Assembly: GCA_964414595.1 (NCBI GenBank) | Contig: CAYPXJ010000024.1 | Location: 1-24,639 of the forward strand | Reading direction: 5' to 3' | Origin: CAYPXJ01 sp964414595 | GTDB lineage: Bacteria; Pseudomonadota; Alphaproteobacteria; Rickettsiales; CAIJLX01 | Length of the DNA: 24,639 nt | Shown: one piece after another, positions 22,601-24,639 of the stretch | Numbering within the stretch: the stretch's first letter is position 1 | How the letters are laid out: each line of letters starts with the position of its first letter | Notes under the pieces: model-generated | Database searches by the model: none | The model's input: the letters and a program-made list of their open reading frames with translations, nothing else | Told to the model about the DNA's origin: nothing | Translations under genes and position numbers: made by a program

Positions 22601-24639
22601 TTAAGCAAGGAACGCGAAGTTATCTGTATCGAGGTTCGCGTAGTCGGTGGTCGACATCGTCACACGGGTAATTTCCGTGAACGCGTCAGCCGCATCAACT
22701 GCGTTGTCTGTACCAGAACCTTCAACCACATGGCCGATAACTGCCTGGCCGTTGGTGAGATCGTACCAAACCAGCGCGATGACGTCCGTACCAAGGTTCG
22801 AAACCGTGATTTCGGTCGTACCGATAGCGTTTGCGAACGTGCTTTGCGTAACGTCGGTGAGTTTAATCACTTCGTTATCAGCTGCAGTTGCATCAACCGT
22901 ACCACCGTTACGTGCCACGTCGAACACCGTCACAACACCCGCTGCGAGCGTGGTGATGTCGGTTGCACCGTTGGAGTCTTTGAACTCCGTACCACCTGCG
23001 AAGATGGCGTCGGTACCGCTGAGCGCGATCACGTCTAAGCTGATGGTGAAATCAGCAGCTGCGATCACATCGTCCTGATCGTCATCGGTGTAGTAGTAGT
23101 AGTCAGCACCATCGCCACCGGAGAGTGTGTCAGCACCTGTGCCACCAAGAATAGTGTCAGAGCCTGCGCCACCGGAAACGGAGTCAATGCCTGCACCTGC
23201 GTCAATGCTGTCAGCGCTGTCGCCACCGGAAACCGTATCAGCATCGGCACCTGAAGTGAGCGTGTCAGCACCAGCACCGCCATCAAGGCTGTCAGCTGCG
23301 CTGTTCGAGGTGATGGTATCGCCACCGTCGCCACCAACGATTGTTACGGAAGTGGTGATAGCGTTCAGCACGATATTATCGCCCGAAGAGCCACCGGTAA
23401 TGTTGAGTTTAACACCAGCGTCTGCACCGTCTGCAATCGTGATTGCGCTTGCATAACTAGCACCATTGATGGTCACCGTATCGGTTGCAGCAATGTCACC
23501 CGCAGTTACATAAGTTGCTGCGAAGTTAATGCTGCGAGTGCCCGTACCGCTGAAACCGATGGATTCGAAACCAGCATGACCGCCAGTACCAGCCGCAGCA
23601 CCGCCATCCAGCGAAACTTGCGTGGTGCCAGCGATGGTCAGCGTGTCATCACCCGTACCCGCGATCACCGTATCGGTGCCCGTGGTGTTTTGGATAACAA
23701 CATCGTTACCTGCGCCGAGGCTACCGAAATCAGCACCGTCGCCGGTGGTGATGGTATCGCCTGCTTCAAGCGAGAGGAACAGGTCATCACCCGTGCCGCC
23801 CGTCAGCGAAACGCCCGTAGAAGTGTTGTTGAATGCGATGTAGCTGGTATCCGTACCCGCCGCATCGGTCACCGTGATGGTGCCGGAGCCAGAGGTCGTG
23901 ATTTCCAAACGCTCGTCGTTCGAAGCACCGCCCGTAGCATCATCTTCCAGAATCAGCGTGGAAGAAGTGAGCGAAGCAATAGCGTTCGTGAGAGCGAGGT
24001 CGCTTGCATCCAAATCGTCCGTGGTCAGCGCGATAGAATCCGTGCCAGCTACGAAGTCAGAGATGTAGTAGGTTTGGTTGTTACCACCGTTGTCCAGGTA
24101 AACAGTGAATGTATCGGAACCGCCGCCACCGGAAACCGTATGGCTACCTTCCGTACCGCCGTTTACGCTCACGAGGATCGTGTCATCACCGAGGTCGCCG
24201 CTTACGTTCACGCCCGTTGTCGCAACGGAGACGTTGATCGAATCGTTACCTTGGCCGCCGAAAATCGTGTCCGCGCCGGAGTCACCCGCTGCGATGGCAA
24301 TCGTATCGTCGCCGAGGTCACCATAAGCGAGGTCAGCAACCGCATCACCTACTGCGAGTGTGATAGAATCGCCGCCTTGGCCACCACGAATCGTGTCAGC
24401 GAGAGCGCCGTCACCAATCGTATCGCTGCCTGCGCCACCGAGAATCGACTCAGCGCCTGCGCCGCCAACGATGCTGTCCGTACCTTCACCGCCTTCAATA
24501 ACGAAGCCGGTTGCAGCGTTGTTGCTCGCCGTGATGGTATCATTACCAGCATCACCGAACAGACGCACACCAGAGGAAGCAGCCGTTGCGCTAGAATAGT
24601 TAATGATATCGTCGCCTTGACCGCCGCGAGCTGTATCAG
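22601..24639 (-). CDS. Large RTX/calcium-binding secreted protein, C-terminal part (5' truncated)
   Basis: The frame is open to the window edge, giving the last ~678 residues of a longer protein. The visible start at 24568 is internal. Many nonapeptide-type GGxGxDxx repeats are present, in clusters near the visible N-terminus (GGEGTDSIVGGAGAESILGGAGSD) and before the C-terminal domain (LDGGAGADTL through GGTGADTLSGGDGADYYYY). These bind calcium and fold as parallel beta rolls outside the cell. The C-terminus ends DTDNFAFLA, consistent with an uncleaved type I secretion signal. The protein has no cysteine, only three lysines in this part, and is rich in Thr, Ser, Ala, Gly and Asp. This composition is like that of RTX-type S-layer proteins and adhesins. 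No enzymatic domain is visible; type I exporter genes are not in the window. Confidence 0.88.
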   Translation of the reverse strand, partial: DTARGGQGDDIINYSSATAASSGVRLFGDAGNDTITASNNAATGFVIEGGEGTDSIVGGAGAESILGGAGSDTIGDGALADTIRGGQGGDSITLAVGDAVADLAYGDLGDDTIAIAAGDSGADTIFGGQGNDSINVSVATTGVNVSGDLGDDTILVSVNGGTEGSHTVSGGGGSDTFTVYLDNGGNNQTYYISDFVAGTDSIALTTDDLDASDLALTNAIASLTSSTLILEDDATGGASNDERLEITTSGSGTITVTDAAGTDTSYIAFNNTSTGVSLTGGTGDDLFLSLEAGDTITTGDGADFGSLGAGNDVVIQNTTGTDTVIAGTGDDTLTIAGTTQVSLDGGAAAGTGGHAGFESIGFSGTGTRSINFAATYVTAGDIAATDTVTINGASYASAITIADGADAGVKLNITGGSSGDNIVLNAITTSVTIVGGDGGDTITSNSAADSLDGGAGADTLTSGADADTVSGGDSADSIDAGAGIDSVSGGAGSDTILGGTGADTLSGGDGADYYYYTDDDQDDVIAAADFTISLDVIALSGTDAIFAGGTEFKDSNGATDITTLAAGVVTVFDVARNGGTVDATAADNEVIKLTDVTQSTFANAIGTTEITVSNLGTDVIALVWYDLTNGQAVIGHVVEGSGTDNAVDAADAFTEITRVTMSTTDYANLDTDNFAFLA

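Noticed and set aside
23127..24326. Several plus-strand Pro/Ser/Val-rich open frames opposite the RTX gene
   Set aside because: They are the reverse reading of the GGxGxD repeats; the composition is an artefact of the repeated codons.

Overview
The window looks like chromosomal DNA of an alphaproteobacterium. The evidence is a phoR-pstC-pstA-pstB-phoB cluster whose PstA carries the long N-terminal extension common in that class, a YejE-type permease, an AmpG permease, a short FtsY, and TTAA-N7-TTAA sites that match the CtrA cell-cycle regulator box. No rRNA, tRNA, CRISPR array, integrase or complete insertion sequence was seen. The genus cannot be fixed from the sequence alone.

Layout. Bases 1-2256: the 3' end of a type IV pilus/type II-like secretin, then an ABC-2-type membrane permease and a membrane-anchored helical protein. 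2396-3034: an unknown protein with a strong ribosome binding site. 3038-5008 (minus): a short PriA helicase, back to back with ftsY (5030-5938). 5985-8192: an orphan yejE, an exported redoxin and an Ogt-type DNA repair methyltransferase. 8255-11302: a glycan-export unit (ABC-2 permease, Wzt-like ATPase with C-terminal domain, NAD-dependent sugar epimerase-like protein). 11307-12962 (minus): a FadD-like acyl-CoA ligase. 13039-15266: an unknown protein and AmpG. 15267-15617: a promoter and leader region with a CtrA-type box, a 54-base hairpin and a long palindromic repeat, leading into a small unknown protein (15618-16031) that ends at a clear intrinsic terminator. 16228-22339 (minus): phoR, pstC, pstA, a small lipoprotein, pstB and phoB, with no phoU and no pstS. 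22601-24639 (minus): the C-terminal part of a large RTX/calcium-binding secreted protein with its own terminator.

The most unusual feature is a family of six intergenic palindromes of about 120-125 bases (R1-R6). They share a core (GTAC, a 6-9 base loop, GTAC, then TGAGCAC or similar). Their outer arms differ from copy to copy yet stay complementary within each copy. Four sit in the phosphate cluster just after stop codons or between tightly packed genes, one overlaps the phoB stop codon, and one lies in the leader of the small unknown gene. A second theme is three CtrA-type boxes, each placed to drive an unrecognised gene (2396, 13039, 15618).

How the genes work together. The phosphate cluster senses phosphate (PhoR/PhoB) and imports it (PstCAB). 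The wzm/wzt/epimerase unit builds and exports a surface polysaccharide. AmpG recycles cell-wall fragments. The secretin and RTX protein belong to envelope or surface secretion. PriA and FtsY are housekeeping genes.
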